Shown piece after piece: positions 7,228-15,226 of a DNA stretch of 64,000 bases. This DNA is from Pseudoflavonifractor_A sp022772585. GTDB taxonomy: Bacteria; Bacillota; Clostridia; Oscillospirales; Oscillospiraceae. The notes under the pieces were generated by a model. That model worked only from the letters and a program-made list of their open reading frames with translations. It made no database searches and was not told the origin of the DNA. The stretch is taken from contig NZ_JBQHUB010000001.1 of NCBI RefSeq assembly GCF_052065415.1, positions 1-64,000 of the forward strand, in the 5' to 3' direction. Both the position numbers and the translations under genes were made by a program. The first letter of the stretch is position 1; every line of letters begins with the position of its first letter.

Positions 7228-9372
7228 TCATTGATCGATGCGGCGCACCGCGCAGCGGTTGGAGCGGTACCCGGGGAAACCGCTGTACGGATCCAGATGC
7301 GTCTCACTGACAAGATCGTTGGCGTTGGCCTCTCTGTATCCATGATAGAAGTAGATCTCGCCGGGCTGGATCTTGGAGCTGATATGGGCCCTGACCTGGA
7401 CTGAGGACACAGCGGTGGACAGCTCGATGAGATCATCCTCCGCGATCCCGAACCGGGCGGCATCTTCCGGATTCAGGTCAGCGGTGGGATCGGGGCGGAG
7501 GCTGCGGAGCCAGGGGACGTCATGGAGCCGGGAGTGGATCGCGTTGGGAAGGCGGGCGCCGGCGATCAGCTTGAGCGGATAACGCTGAGGGTCGCCCGGG
7601 GCGTCATCAAAGGGATCCCGATAGGTGGGGAGGGGATCAAGCCCGTGGGACTGGGAGAACTGGGCAACTGTCTCCGACCAGAACTCAAATTTCCCGCTGG
7701 GGGTGGGGAAACCGTTTTTCAACAATTCACCGGCCACATCGGGATGCGCGCCGGGAACTTTGATCGGCAGGGGGCTGGCTTTCATCTGGTCGATGGTGAT
7801 ATCCAGATCACGCAGCATGAACTGGATACCGGCCTCATATCCCTGGCGGAGCAGGTCGTCATCCAGATCCATGACGGCGGCCAGCTCGGAGAGGATCTGA
7901 ACGTCATTTTTGGACTGATACAGCGGCTCGATGACCGGATTGGTGAACTGGGCAAAGCCGCCGGGATAGGCTTTGAACTCCCCGCGCTCAAAGCTGGTAC
8001 AGGCGGGCAGCACGATGTCGGCGTATTTGGCGGTATCGGTCATGAACAGGTCGATGTCCACAAAAAAGTCCAGGGTCTTGAGCGCCTCGTAGAATTTCTG
8101 GGTATTGGGGAACATTTTTGCATTCATGCCGCAGGCAAAAACAGCCTTTACAGGATAGGGCGTGCCCTCGGTGATCTGTCGGAGCAGATCCATGGCCTGG
8201 AATTCGTCCACCAGAACGGACCACAGGGGGAAGCGGTCCTGACCGATGCGGGGCTGACTGCTCTTGGGCTCACGGCAGCGGTAATATTCGTGTTCATAAG
8301 TCAGATATCCGGCGCTCTGGTCATAGTAAGTGATGGTCTCAGGGAGACAGCCGCCCACCCGGTCGAAATTACCGGTGAGGGCATTGAGGCAGATCATGGC
8401 GCGGTAGTTCTGGAAGCCGTTGATCTGGTGCGCCAGAGGCGCGGAGGATTCCTGGATGCAGGCCGGACCGCTGGTGGCGTAGATACGGGTAGCCTCAAAG
8501 ATATCGTCCGGATCCAGACCGGTGATCTTGCTGACGCGGTCCAGATCAAACTGGCTCACATACTCGGCGTACTGCTCAAAGCCGTGGGTATATTTGGAGA
8601 TGTAATCCATGTCCGCCCAGCCGTTGTCGATGATGAGCTTGGCCATACCCAGCGCCAGAGCGCCGTCGGTCCCCGCCTTGATCTGAAGGTGCATATCGGC
8701 CAGCTTGGCGGTGGCGGGCGTTTTGCGGGGGTCAATGATGATGATCTTGCCGCCCTTGTCCTTGAACGCCTGGAGGCGGGGAAGGGCCAGATGCTTGGAG
8801 TAGTACGGATTCAGGGCCCAGCCCAGCAGGACGTTGGAATTCCCCATGTCCGGACCGGCGGCGTAGAGTCCCGCGGTAGCTTCCCACGCCATTACGGCGG
8901 ACTTGTAGCAGGTGGAACACTCCGAGCCGTAATTTATGGAACCAAAGGAGTAGGCGAAGCGGTGGAGAAACTGACGGTACCACTTCGTATATCCTGAGAA
9001 GAACGCCACCGAATTGGGACCCAGCGTCTCCTTGACCGCATTGAGGCGGCGGGCGATCTCGGCATAAGCTTCATCCCAGGAGATGGGTTCAAATTTTCCT
9101 TCACCCCGCTCCCCGACCCGGCGCAGCGGAGTACGCAGACGGTCGGAGCGGTAGATATATTGACGGCTGGCGTGGCCCTTGGCACAGAGCTTTCCCTTAT
9201 TGCGGGGGTGCTCCTTCGTGCCCTCCACCTTGATGACACGGCCGTCTTTCACATAGGCGTCGATCCCGCAGTGGGTACAGGGGCAGCAGATGTCACAGAT
9301 GGTATGCTTTACCTCGATACCGGTCTCAGGACAGGGGATCTTTGCTTTTAAAAGGGCTTCAATCCGATCCAT
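7228..9372 (-). CDS. Molybdopterin-dependent oxidoreductase, catalytic subunit
   Basis: Large subunit (714 aa) of the DMSO-reductase superfamily, binding a bis-MGD Mo or W cofactor. The N-terminal iron-sulfur region carries Cys26, Cys29, Cys30, Cys32, Cys35 and Cys63 (ending LCAKG). Central molybdopterin-oxidoreductase domains follow, and a C-terminal dinucleotide-binding domain contains GARLPNAIHSR. Cys152 or Cys155 in SECSTCYKS is the likely metal ligand. There is no Tat or Sec signal, so the enzyme should be cytoplasmic. It is last in a four-gene operon (PrpD-like, OCD-like, racemase-like). A 4x[4Fe-4S] protein and flavoprotein about 7 kb away could supply electrons. The substrate cannot be read from sequence; it does not look like a standard formate dehydrogenase or nitrate reductase. 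Confidence 0.88.
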   Translation of the reverse strand: MDRIEALLKAKIPCPETGIEVKHTICDICCPCTHCGIDAYVKDGRVIKVEGTKEHPRNKGKLCAKGHASRQYIYRSDRLRTPLRRVGERGEGKFEPISWDEAYAEIARRLNAVKETLGPNSVAFFSGYTKWYRQFLHRFAYSFGSINYGSECSTCYKSAVMAWEATAGLYAAGPDMGNSNVLLGWALNPYYSKHLALPRLQAFKDKGGKIIIIDPRKTPATAKLADMHLQIKAGTDGALALGMAKLIIDNGWADMDYISKYTHGFEQYAEYVSQFDLDRVSKITGLDPDDIFEATRIYATSGPACIQESSAPLAHQINGFQNYRAMICLNALTGNFDRVGGCLPETITYYDQSAGYLTYEHEYYRCREPKSSQPRIGQDRFPLWSVLVDEFQAMDLLRQITEGTPYPVKAVFACGMNAKMFPNTQKFYEALKTLDFFVDIDLFMTDTAKYADIVLPACTSFERGEFKAYPGGFAQFTNPVIEPLYQSKNDVQILSELAAVMDLDDDLLRQGYEAGIQFMLRDLDITIDQMKASPLPIKVPGAHPDVAGELLKNGFPTPSGKFEFWSETVAQFSQSHGLDPLPTYRDPFDDAPGDPQRYPLKLIAGARLPNAIHSRLHDVPWLRSLRPDPTADLNPEDAARFGIAEDDLIELSTAVSSVQVRAHISSKIQPGEIYFYHGYREANANDLVSETHLDPYSGFPGYRSNRCAVRRIDQ

Positions 9373-9392
9373 AAATGTGCCTCGCTTCCAAA

Positions 9393-10103
9393 TTAGAGAG
9401 TAAACAGCTTGCCCAGTTTGGGGATCTTGACGCCCACTCTGGCATGGCGCAGAGCGCCCCAGAGCGTGACCTGGTTGCTGGTGATGACAGGCAGACCGAA
9501 ATCCGTCTCAATGGTTTCGATGATATCCAGTACATTCAGGCCGGTACAGCTGATAAAAATACAGTCAGAGTGGGAGATATCCATCTCCTTGACCTTCTGG
9601 TATACAAAGCTCGGCTGGATGTCGGCGATGGACTTCTCGCTCTGGTGCATCCCCTGGATACTGGTAACGCCGATGCCATGAGATTCCAGGAAGTGTTTTT
9701 CGATGGCGTTGGTGTCGTCGGGATAGGGCGTGATGGCGGCCACCCTGTTGACGCCCAGACGCGCAAACCCCTCCATCAGGACCGTACTGGTGGTCAGGCC
9801 GGGGGCGCCGCTGGCCCGTTCGATGCGGCGGATACATTCCTGATCGAAGCCGGGGCCGCCAATGAGGCTGCCGGAGGTACAGCCGAACATCACCAGGTCG
9901 TGATGACGGGTGGAAAACACTTTGGCGCAATCCTCCAGAAGATCGGCCATCTCCATCAGGCCTTCCGGGCTGGGCATACCGCCGAACGGAACGCGGGTGG
10001 TGATCACACCGACCCCCTCGGGGACAAAACGGTGGAAGTCACGCTCCATGGAAGCGCCGGTACCGGGATTAATCAGGCCAATTTCAGCTCTCCAGGCATA
10101 CAT
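9393..10103 (-). CDS. Asp/Glu racemase / maleate isomerase / AMDase family protein
   Basis: 236-aa cytoplasmic protein of the superfamily containing Asp/Glu racemase, maleate cis-trans isomerase and arylmalonate decarboxylase. These enzymes use cysteines for proton transfer at carbons next to carboxylates. Both candidate cysteines are present: Cys75 in FGCTSGS and Cys186 in ISCTGLN. The motif spacing and the length favour the maleate isomerase/AMDase branch. AGGAGG precedes the ATG at 10103. It is the third gene of the operon, between OCD-like and molybdoenzyme genes, pointing to isomerisation, racemisation or decarboxylation of an intermediate. Confidence 0.85.
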   Translation of the reverse strand: MYAWRAEIGLINPGTGASMERDFHRFVPEGVGVITTRVPFGGMPSPEGLMEMADLLEDCAKVFSTRHHDLVMFGCTSGSLIGGPGFDQECIRRIERASGAPGLTTSTVLMEGFARLGVNRVAAITPYPDDTNAIEKHFLESHGIGVTSIQGMHQSEKSIADIQPSFVYQKVKEMDISHSDCIFISCTGLNVLDIIETIETDFGLPVITSNQVTLWGALRHARVGVKIPKLGKLFTL

Positions 10104-10168
10104 GATATAATTCCTCCTGTTAAATAAGTTTGGTTGGAAGCCCGGCGGTCAGCCGGCTTTTCTGTGCG

Positions 10169-11161
10169 TCAGGTCAGACGCAGGGTCTGCCCCACGCCCA
10201 AACGGCGGGCTTTCTCCACCAGATGGACGCCGACTGCGATATCCAGCGTGCCCATGCCCATATGGGAAAAGACGATCCGTTCCCGGTCATTCTCCCGGCC
10301 GGGGCATTTGCCGCAGATGATCTCGCCCAGGGACGCGTATACATCGCCGGGATCCAGCAGGTGCCCAAAATTGGGATGCTCCAGGATCTCAATGCGGTCA
10401 GAATCCCGGTTTCCCACGACCCACTTGTCGCAGTACCGGCTGATGGAGGGCTCAATGTCATTAAAGGCGAACATGGCGTCTACCAGACAGCCCTCGGGCA
10501 GCCATTCGGCCTTGATGATGGGCGTGCGGCAGGTGGTAGCTGTGAGCAGGATGTCAGACTGTTCGGCGAGCGCCTGGGGCGAGGGGGCGATCTCCAGCCG
10601 TGCCCGCAGACCGCCGGCCATCTGGCGGACACAGTCTTTCATATGGTCGGGGGTGGCGCTGTAGATGAGGATCCGCTCCAGATCAAAGTTCTCATCAAAG
10701 GACCGGATGGCGGAGCGGCCCTGCGCGCCGCAGCCGAGGATGCCCAGTGTTTTCGCGCCTTTGCGGGCCAGATATTTTGCGGCGACCACTGCATGGCCGC
10801 CTGCCGTGCGCATATTCGTGATGGAGGTGGCGTCCAGGATCGCGTAGGGCATGCCGTTGTTTTCATGACTGAGAATGAGTACATGGGCCCAGATGGTGGG
10901 GTATCCATCCGGCTGGGCGGGATAGAAATTGGTCCACTTCACTCCGGCGGTATTCAGGTTTTCCAGGCAGCCCGGCATTGCGAAGATGCAGTTTGCGCGC
11001 CCGGGCCCCACCCGCATGACCTCTTTGGACGGCACGATCATCTGACCGGAACCGTCTGCCCGAAAGGCGTCTTCAACCGCGGCCACCACATCGGGGTAGG
11101 TCAGGATGGATTCTACTTCCTGTCTGGACAGAAAAAGAATGTCAACGCTGTGCTCGCCCAT
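10169..11161 (-). CDS. Ornithine cyclodeaminase / mu-crystallin family oxidoreductase
   Basis: NAD(P)-dependent enzyme (330 aa) of the OCD/mu-crystallin family, whose members act on imines and amino acids (ornithine cyclodeaminase, alanine dehydrogenase, SbnB-type opine oxidases, ketimine reductases). The Rossmann motif LGILGCGAQG is clear in the middle, and the N-terminal FLSRQEVESILTYPDVVAAVE is typical. I start it at the ATG at 11161, preceded by GGGAGG; the open frame continues about 108 nt further but with no ribosome site. It follows the PrpD-like gene with a strong hairpin between. Which imine or amino acid it handles is unknown. Confidence 0.88.
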   Translation of the reverse strand: MGEHSVDILFLSRQEVESILTYPDVVAAVEDAFRADGSGQMIVPSKEVMRVGPGRANCIFAMPGCLENLNTAGVKWTNFYPAQPDGYPTIWAHVLILSHENNGMPYAILDATSITNMRTAGGHAVVAAKYLARKGAKTLGILGCGAQGRSAIRSFDENFDLERILIYSATPDHMKDCVRQMAGGLRARLEIAPSPQALAEQSDILLTATTCRTPIIKAEWLPEGCLVDAMFAFNDIEPSISRYCDKWVVGNRDSDRIEILEHPNFGHLLDPGDVYASLGEIICGKCPGRENDRERIVFSHMGMGTLDIAVGVHLVEKARRLGVGQTLRLT

Positions 11162-11180
11162 ATATGTTTCCTCCCTTTGA

Positions 11181-11211
11181 AAAGGGGCCGCCGCCGGTAT
11201 GGCGGCGGCCC
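11181..11211 (-). promoter_or_regulatory. Intercistronic GC hairpin (partial terminator or processing site)
   Basis: A perfect 11-bp stem (11185-11195 with 11201-11211) lies between the PrpD-like stop and the OCD-like ribosome site. On the minus strand it is followed by only four Ts, so it may reduce rather than stop downstream transcription. Confidence 0.5.
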
Positions 11212-11225
11212 TACGCCTAAAAAGC

Positions 11226-12608
11226 TTATGCCTTGAGATACTCACCGAGGATGGAGAGGTCCTCCACATCCTCCAGACGGTTCATGATGAGGTCCACCAG
11301 CCGGTCGCACTGCTCGGGCGTAAAGATGGTGGCGGTAGCGGTGCGGAAGTTGTCGATGCACTCCTCGCGGGTATAGGGATTGCAGGGATGGCCCTTGGGG
11401 TAGTGGATGGAATCCTCATACACCGTACCGTCTTTGAGGGTGATCTTCATCTCATAAGTGGGATAACCGCCCTCACGGAACTTGTCGAACTGGGAGCTGA
11501 CGCGCTCCACACGGCCCACGCCCTTAAAGCGGTTGGCCATCTCCAAAATGACGGGATCCTTGAGGTACTTTTCCTCGGCCCACTCCCAGCCCAGCTGGGG
11601 ACCGCGCAGATACATAGCCAGGCAGAAGGGGATGGAGAACTGGGCGCGCACGGTAGAGGGGTAGCCCTCGGGCCAGTTTTCGCTGCGGTTGGGGATGAAG
11701 GGGGACATCTCGATGGATTCGATGTCGTCGGCCTTGATGGAATTGGCAGTGACCATTTTGTGGAGCAGGTCCATGGGAGCCTGGATCCACATGTTCACGG
11801 GCCAGTTCTTGAGGAGCATGTCCATGAGGTAGTAATGAGAGCCGAGCTCCTTATCGAACCAATTCCAGTCGCACTGATCGGATACGCCGAACCAGTAGCC
11901 GCCGTATTCCTCCAGCGCGTCCATCAGGGTGGTGATGCCCTTGTCCACGATCAGGGAGCACTCCACGCCCATTTTGGCGGTAAGGCCGTAGGTGTAATGG
12001 TAGAAATCCGTGTTGGTGGCGTTGATCTGCTCGGTAGCCACAGGGCACATGCCGGCGGCGGTACCGATGAGCTGGTTGAGCTTGTCGGCGGACAGGCCCA
12101 GCAGCTTGCCGGATACGGCGGCGGGGGCGAAGATCTGCCAGCAGTAGAGGCCCCAGCCGGCGTCAAAGCGCTCGGGCGTAGGCTGGACTGCCATGGCGAT
12201 GCGCTGATAGACCTCGAATCCGCCGATGAAGGCGGTGAGATAATCCTTACCGGACTTGCCGTAAGCCTCGCTTACGGCCAGGCCCGCCGGAACAGCGCCG
12301 GAGCTGGGATGACCGGTCCAGGAGCAATCCTCCCAGTCCAGGAAATCGCTCATCATGCCGTTGGCAAAGGCGGCGCTGGAGACAGAGACCTTGGTCCCGT
12401 CGCCGAAGATGGTGGCGCCCTTTTCACTGGTACCCATCACCTTGGCCACATCAATGGCCTCACGGACGGTCTTGGCCTTGGCTGCGCCCAGGGCCACACC
12501 GACGGTGTGCAGCGTGACCATTTTGGCACGCTCGATGACCTCGGGAGGGATGTCCTCATACTTCAGATTGGCCAGATAGTCCGCCAGGATTTGTGTGTAC
12601 TTCTTCAT
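11226..12608 (-). CDS. MmgE/PrpD family protein
   Basis: 460-aa cytoplasmic protein of the MmgE/PrpD fold. Known members include 2-methylcitrate dehydratase, cis-aconitate decarboxylase and iminodisuccinate epimerase, all acting on polycarboxylates. The N-terminal all-helical domain carries MMSDFLDWEDCSWTGHPSSG, matching the usual active-site Asp/His region. The protein is full length for the family. GGAGGTG precedes the ATG at 12608. It is the first gene of the operon, divergent from a LysR regulator, with an AT-rich dyad between. No methylcitrate synthase or lyase is nearby, so a propionate-cycle role is unlikely. Confidence 0.88.
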   Translation of the reverse strand: MKKYTQILADYLANLKYEDIPPEVIERAKMVTLHTVGVALGAAKAKTVREAIDVAKVMGTSEKGATIFGDGTKVSVSSAAFANGMMSDFLDWEDCSWTGHPSSGAVPAGLAVSEAYGKSGKDYLTAFIGGFEVYQRIAMAVQPTPERFDAGWGLYCWQIFAPAAVSGKLLGLSADKLNQLIGTAAGMCPVATEQINATNTDFYHYTYGLTAKMGVECSLIVDKGITTLMDALEEYGGYWFGVSDQCDWNWFDKELGSHYYLMDMLLKNWPVNMWIQAPMDLLHKMVTANSIKADDIESIEMSPFIPNRSENWPEGYPSTVRAQFSIPFCLAMYLRGPQLGWEWAEEKYLKDPVILEMANRFKGVGRVERVSSQFDKFREGGYPTYEMKITLKDGTVYEDSIHYPKGHPCNPYTREECIDNFRTATATIFTPEQCDRLVDLIMNRLEDVEDLSILGEYLKA

Positions 12609-12623
12609 AACTGCACCTCCAAA

Positions 12624-12653
12624 AAAGTTTGAATTGTTAATATATACAACTTT
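12624..12653. promoter_or_regulatory. AT-rich dyad, candidate LysR operator
   Basis: The PrpD-like/LysR intergenic region has nested inverted repeats: AAAGTT (12624-12629) with AACTTT (12648-12653), around TTGT (12634) and ACAA (12646). A dyad between a LysR gene and its divergent target is the usual position of its binding site. The specific assignment is inference. Confidence 0.5.
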
Positions 12654-12679
12654 TTAACTGAATAAGATGGAAAATTAGG

Positions 12680-12707
12680 TTGAAAAAACAAGAAACGATG
12701 CTATAAT
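12680..12707 (+). promoter_or_regulatory. Promoter of the lysR gene
   Basis: TTGAAA (12680-12685) and TATAAT (12702-12707) with a 16-bp spacer lie 35 nt before the GTG start. Confidence 0.7.
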
Positions 12708-12741
12708 AGGGACATGATTTCGAAGAAAGGGGATATTTGGT

Positions 12742-13719
12742 GTGAGAACAGAGTATCTGGAGTATTTGCTGGAAGTGGCCCACACCAACTCGATCTCGAG
12801 GGCGGCCAAAAAACTTTTTATCGGACAGACGACCCTGAGCGCGATCATCAATTCAGTGGAAAATGAGCTGAATATAAAGATCTTCCTGCGGACGCATCGG
12901 GGCGTGAAGCTTACGGAGCGCGGAGAGCAGGTAATTGCGATCGCCGAAGATATGGTAAAAAAGAACCGTCAGCTCCATAATCTGTGTCAGGATATGGCGC
13001 TCACCCGGCGCAACATCTCACTGGTGGCATATCCGAGCGCATGCAATATTCTGGGACTGTATCTGAGTGATAAGATACAGAAGGAGACAGATGCGTTTAC
13101 CCTGACCATGCAGGAGACGCCTTCTGAAAAGGTGCTCAGCGGTATTGTGAATGGGGCGGCCAATATCGGTATCGGCGCATCCGCCCGGTATGAGTTCTTC
13201 AATCATCAGTACACCGCGCATAACAATGGATTCCTCTTTGAGCCGCTGTATACCGACCGTTTCTGCCTGTGCGTCAGCGGAGACTCCCATCTGGCCGGAC
13301 GAAAGACAGTCGATGTGTCCGAGCTGGAGAAAGAACATTTGGCAGCAACGAGTGCTCATCCGTCCTCGTCTACCATGACAGTAGGCTGCCTGTTCAAATA
13401 TGTGCGGTGTTTTTCCGTATTCAACAACATGGAGGTCGTAAAAAAGGCGGTACTGGAGCAGAATATGGTGGCGGCACTTCCATCACTTTCCTATTATGGA
13501 GATGAACTGGTGGCCTCCGGCAAATTGTGCTTGTTGGAACTGACCGGATTTGAAACAGAACTGACCAACTTCCTGGTGGTCAACCAGAAGAATGGGCTGA
13601 ACAAGCATGAGGAGAAGCTGATCGAGTTGATCCGTGAGTTTTATCGGAAGCTGGAGCTGCCGGTAAGTGGAGCTCCCGACGATTCCATACTAATCGATTC
13701 TGAAGATACAGTCCAATAG
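12742..13719 (+). CDS. LysR-family transcriptional regulator
   Basis: LysR-type regulator (325 aa). The N-terminal winged helix-turn-helix occupies residues 1-60 (NSISRAAKKLFIGQTTLSAIINSVENE), followed by the linker helix and a C-terminal periplasmic-binding-like effector domain to about residue 300. It starts at a GTG with AAAGGGG upstream. It is divergent from the PrpD-like operon, the classic arrangement for a regulator that senses a pathway intermediate and activates the neighbouring operon. Codon use is visibly less GC-rich than in surrounding genes, which fits recent acquisition. The effector is unknown. Confidence 0.93.
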   Translation: MRTEYLEYLLEVAHTNSISRAAKKLFIGQTTLSAIINSVENELNIKIFLRTHRGVKLTERGEQVIAIAEDMVKKNRQLHNLCQDMALTRRNISLVAYPSACNILGLYLSDKIQKETDAFTLTMQETPSEKVLSGIVNGAANIGIGASARYEFFNHQYTAHNNGFLFEPLYTDRFCLCVSGDSHLAGRKTVDVSELEKEHLAATSAHPSSSTMTVGCLFKYVRCFSVFNNMEVVKKAVLEQNMVAALPSLSYYGDELVASGKLCLLELTGFETELTNFLVVNQKNGLNKHEEKLIELIREFYRKLELPVSGAPDDSILIDSEDTVQ

Positions 13720-13905
13720 TAGTTGGTGTTGGGAAGTTAACAAAAAAAGCGGTAACAGCGGCTGGAGAGTGGGATTTCCGGAAAGATAATGAGAAAATAG
13801 GCAAAATGGAAAAAGATCGGCCTGGATAGGGCAGGTGAGACCGTGCGTGTGGAAGCGAGCGGTTTCTTTGGGGGCTGGTCAGCAGAAAGAGCATTTGCCG
13901 GAGCC

Positions 13906-13934
13906 TTGACCGACAGGCCGGTATGCCCTAAACT
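13906..13934 (+). promoter_or_regulatory. Putative promoter of the flavodoxin-like gene
   Basis: TTGACC (13906-13911) and TAAACT (13929-13934) with a 17-bp spacer lie about 30 nt before the start codon. Confidence 0.55.
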
Positions 13935-13966
13935 GGAAAAGAATCATCCGACAGGAGGAACATAGA

Positions 13967-14530
13967 ATGAAACATCTGCTGATTTTGGAAGGGAGTCCCC
14001 GCCGCGCCGGAAACAGCACCGCGTTATCCAGGGCTTTCTCGGCCGCCCTGAAGGGTTGGACAGTGGAAACCGTGCGGGTATGTGACAAAACAGTCAATGG
14101 CTGCCTGGCGTGCGACCACTGCTGGAGCCGGGAGGGGAAACCCTGCGTCCAGCGGGACGACATGAATGAGCTGTGCGAGCAGATCGAGCGGGCTGACGCG
14201 GTCATCCTGGCGACGCCCATGTATTATTTCAGTTTTCCGTCCCGCCTGAAAGCGGTGATCGACCGGCTCTATCCCTACTGTAAGGACAACCGCCCCCGGT
14301 CCATCGACGGTAAATCCTGTATGCTGCTGGTCTGCGGTGCCACCGATGTCCGGGATGAATTTACGCCCATGGTGGATACTTACCGCGTGTTGGCCCACTA
14401 TCTGGGTTGGAAAGACATGGGCGTTCTGGTGGCGGACAGCCTGTATGAGCGCGGGGCGGTGGAGGGCACCGCCTGGCTGGAGCAGGCCGCTGCTCTGGCC
14501 GATAAGCTGAACGGGGGCGCTTTATTGTGA
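13967..14530 (+). CDS. NAD(P)H-dependent FMN oxidoreductase, flavodoxin fold
   Basis: Flavodoxin-like reductase (187 aa) of the NADPH-dependent FMN reductase group. The N-terminal FMN phosphate loop reads EGSPRRAGNSTAL. A cysteine cluster GCLACDHCW (near residue 47) resembles the iron-sulfur flavoprotein subgroup. ATPMYYFSFPSRLKAVIDR is the conserved isoalloxazine-contact stretch. AGGAGG lies upstream of the ATG. Its end overlaps the next gene by 4 bp. Such proteins pass electrons to quinones, nitro compounds or iron-sulfur partners. A link to the flanking catabolic operons is possible but not shown. Confidence 0.88.
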   Translation: MKHLLILEGSPRRAGNSTALSRAFSAALKGWTVETVRVCDKTVNGCLACDHCWSREGKPCVQRDDMNELCEQIERADAVILATPMYYFSFPSRLKAVIDRLYPYCKDNRPRSIDGKSCMLLVCGATDVRDEFTPMVDTYRVLAHYLGWKDMGVLVADSLYERGAVEGTAWLEQAAALADKLNGGALL

Positions 14531-15060
14531 GATTTGCAGTGGAGGGCCAGGTATTTGAACGGCTTCCGGATCTGGTTTTCGGGGGAGTTGTGGCATATGG
14601 GATTGATAATCATTACGTCCCCGCGCTTCTGGAGGGGCGGCTGGAGGCCGCCGAGGAGCGCTGCCGCCAGGAGATAGCGCCCGATCAACTTAAAACCCAT
14701 CCGGCGGTCCTGCCTTACCGGACGGCGTTTCAGAACCTGGGGATCAATCCCAACAGGTTCCCCAGTTCCATTGAGGCTATGCTCAAGCGTGTGCTGAAGG
14801 GCAGCCGGCTGCCCACGATCAGCCCGGTGGTGGATCTGGGAAACAGCCTGTCCCTGAAATACCTGCTGCCCATGGGAGCCCACGATCTGGATCAGCTCAC
14901 CGGAGAGGTGGCTGTGCGTTTTTCCAGGGATACGGACCGCTTTGTCCCCCTGGGAGAGGACGCGGAGGAGGTATTGCAGGCCGGCGAGCTGATTTATGCC
15001 GACGCGTGCAGAGTGCGTACCCGCCGATGGATCTGGCGGCAGAGCTGGAAACGCTTTTGA
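14527..15060 (+). CDS. B3/B4 domain protein, apparently C-terminally truncated
   Basis: 177-aa protein resembling the stand-alone B3/B4 tRNA-binding-domain family (COG3382), related to the editing region of Phe-tRNA synthetase beta. It has the expected THPAVLPYRTAFQNLGINPNRFPSSIEAML core and the late RVRTRRWIWRQS motif. Family members normally continue some 20-30 residues past WRQS. Here the frame runs into WKRF and a stop, while a different frame opens at 15027. This suggests a frameshift or a deletion junction. It overlaps the preceding flavodoxin-like gene by 4 bp, so the pair is probably co-transcribed. Function in vivo is unknown. Confidence 0.75.
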   Translation: MRFAVEGQVFERLPDLVFGGVVAYGIDNHYVPALLEGRLEAAEERCRQEIAPDQLKTHPAVLPYRTAFQNLGINPNRFPSSIEAMLKRVLKGSRLPTISPVVDLGNSLSLKYLLPMGAHDLDQLTGEVAVRFSRDTDRFVPLGEDAEEVLQAGELIYADACRVRTRRWIWRQSWKRF

Positions 15061-15134
15061 GGGAGGGCTGGAACTGCCGGACCCACCGATTTACGGTAGA
15101 CGCAAAGCACCCCTGTGCAGAGCTGGGAGTGTAA
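15027..15134 (+). pseudogene. Out-of-frame coding remnant after the B3/B4 gene
   Basis: A 35-codon frame (MDLAAELETLL start, ending CAELGV) overlaps the last codons of the B3/B4 gene in another frame and ends just before the shared terminator. Composition looks coding-like. It has no ribosome site of its own, so it is more likely the tail of a lost or fused gene than an independent one. I do not recognise its family. Confidence 0.4.
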
Positions 15135-15185
15135 ATTGCCCGGCTCCGGGCGGATGGGATGCCGTCCCGGATTAGATTCATATAT

Positions 15186-15225
15186 AAAAAATGCCTGCCC
15201 CGGAGATCCGGGGCAGGCATTTTTT
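15186..15225. terminator. Bidirectional terminator
   Basis: An A-run, a perfect GC-rich stem and a T-run lie between the B3/B4 gene (+) and the amidohydrolase gene (-). Confidence 0.9.
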
Positions 15226-15226
15226 G

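Noticed and set aside
7228..9372. Possible selenocysteine codon in the molybdoenzyme
   Set aside because: The frame is open throughout, and cysteines are present at the likely metal-ligand site, so no UGA recoding is needed.
11226..12608. Methylcitrate-cycle assignment (prpD) for the PrpD-like gene
   Set aside because: No methylcitrate synthase or methylisocitrate lyase is near, and the neighbours act on amino-acid-like compounds; only the family name is supported.
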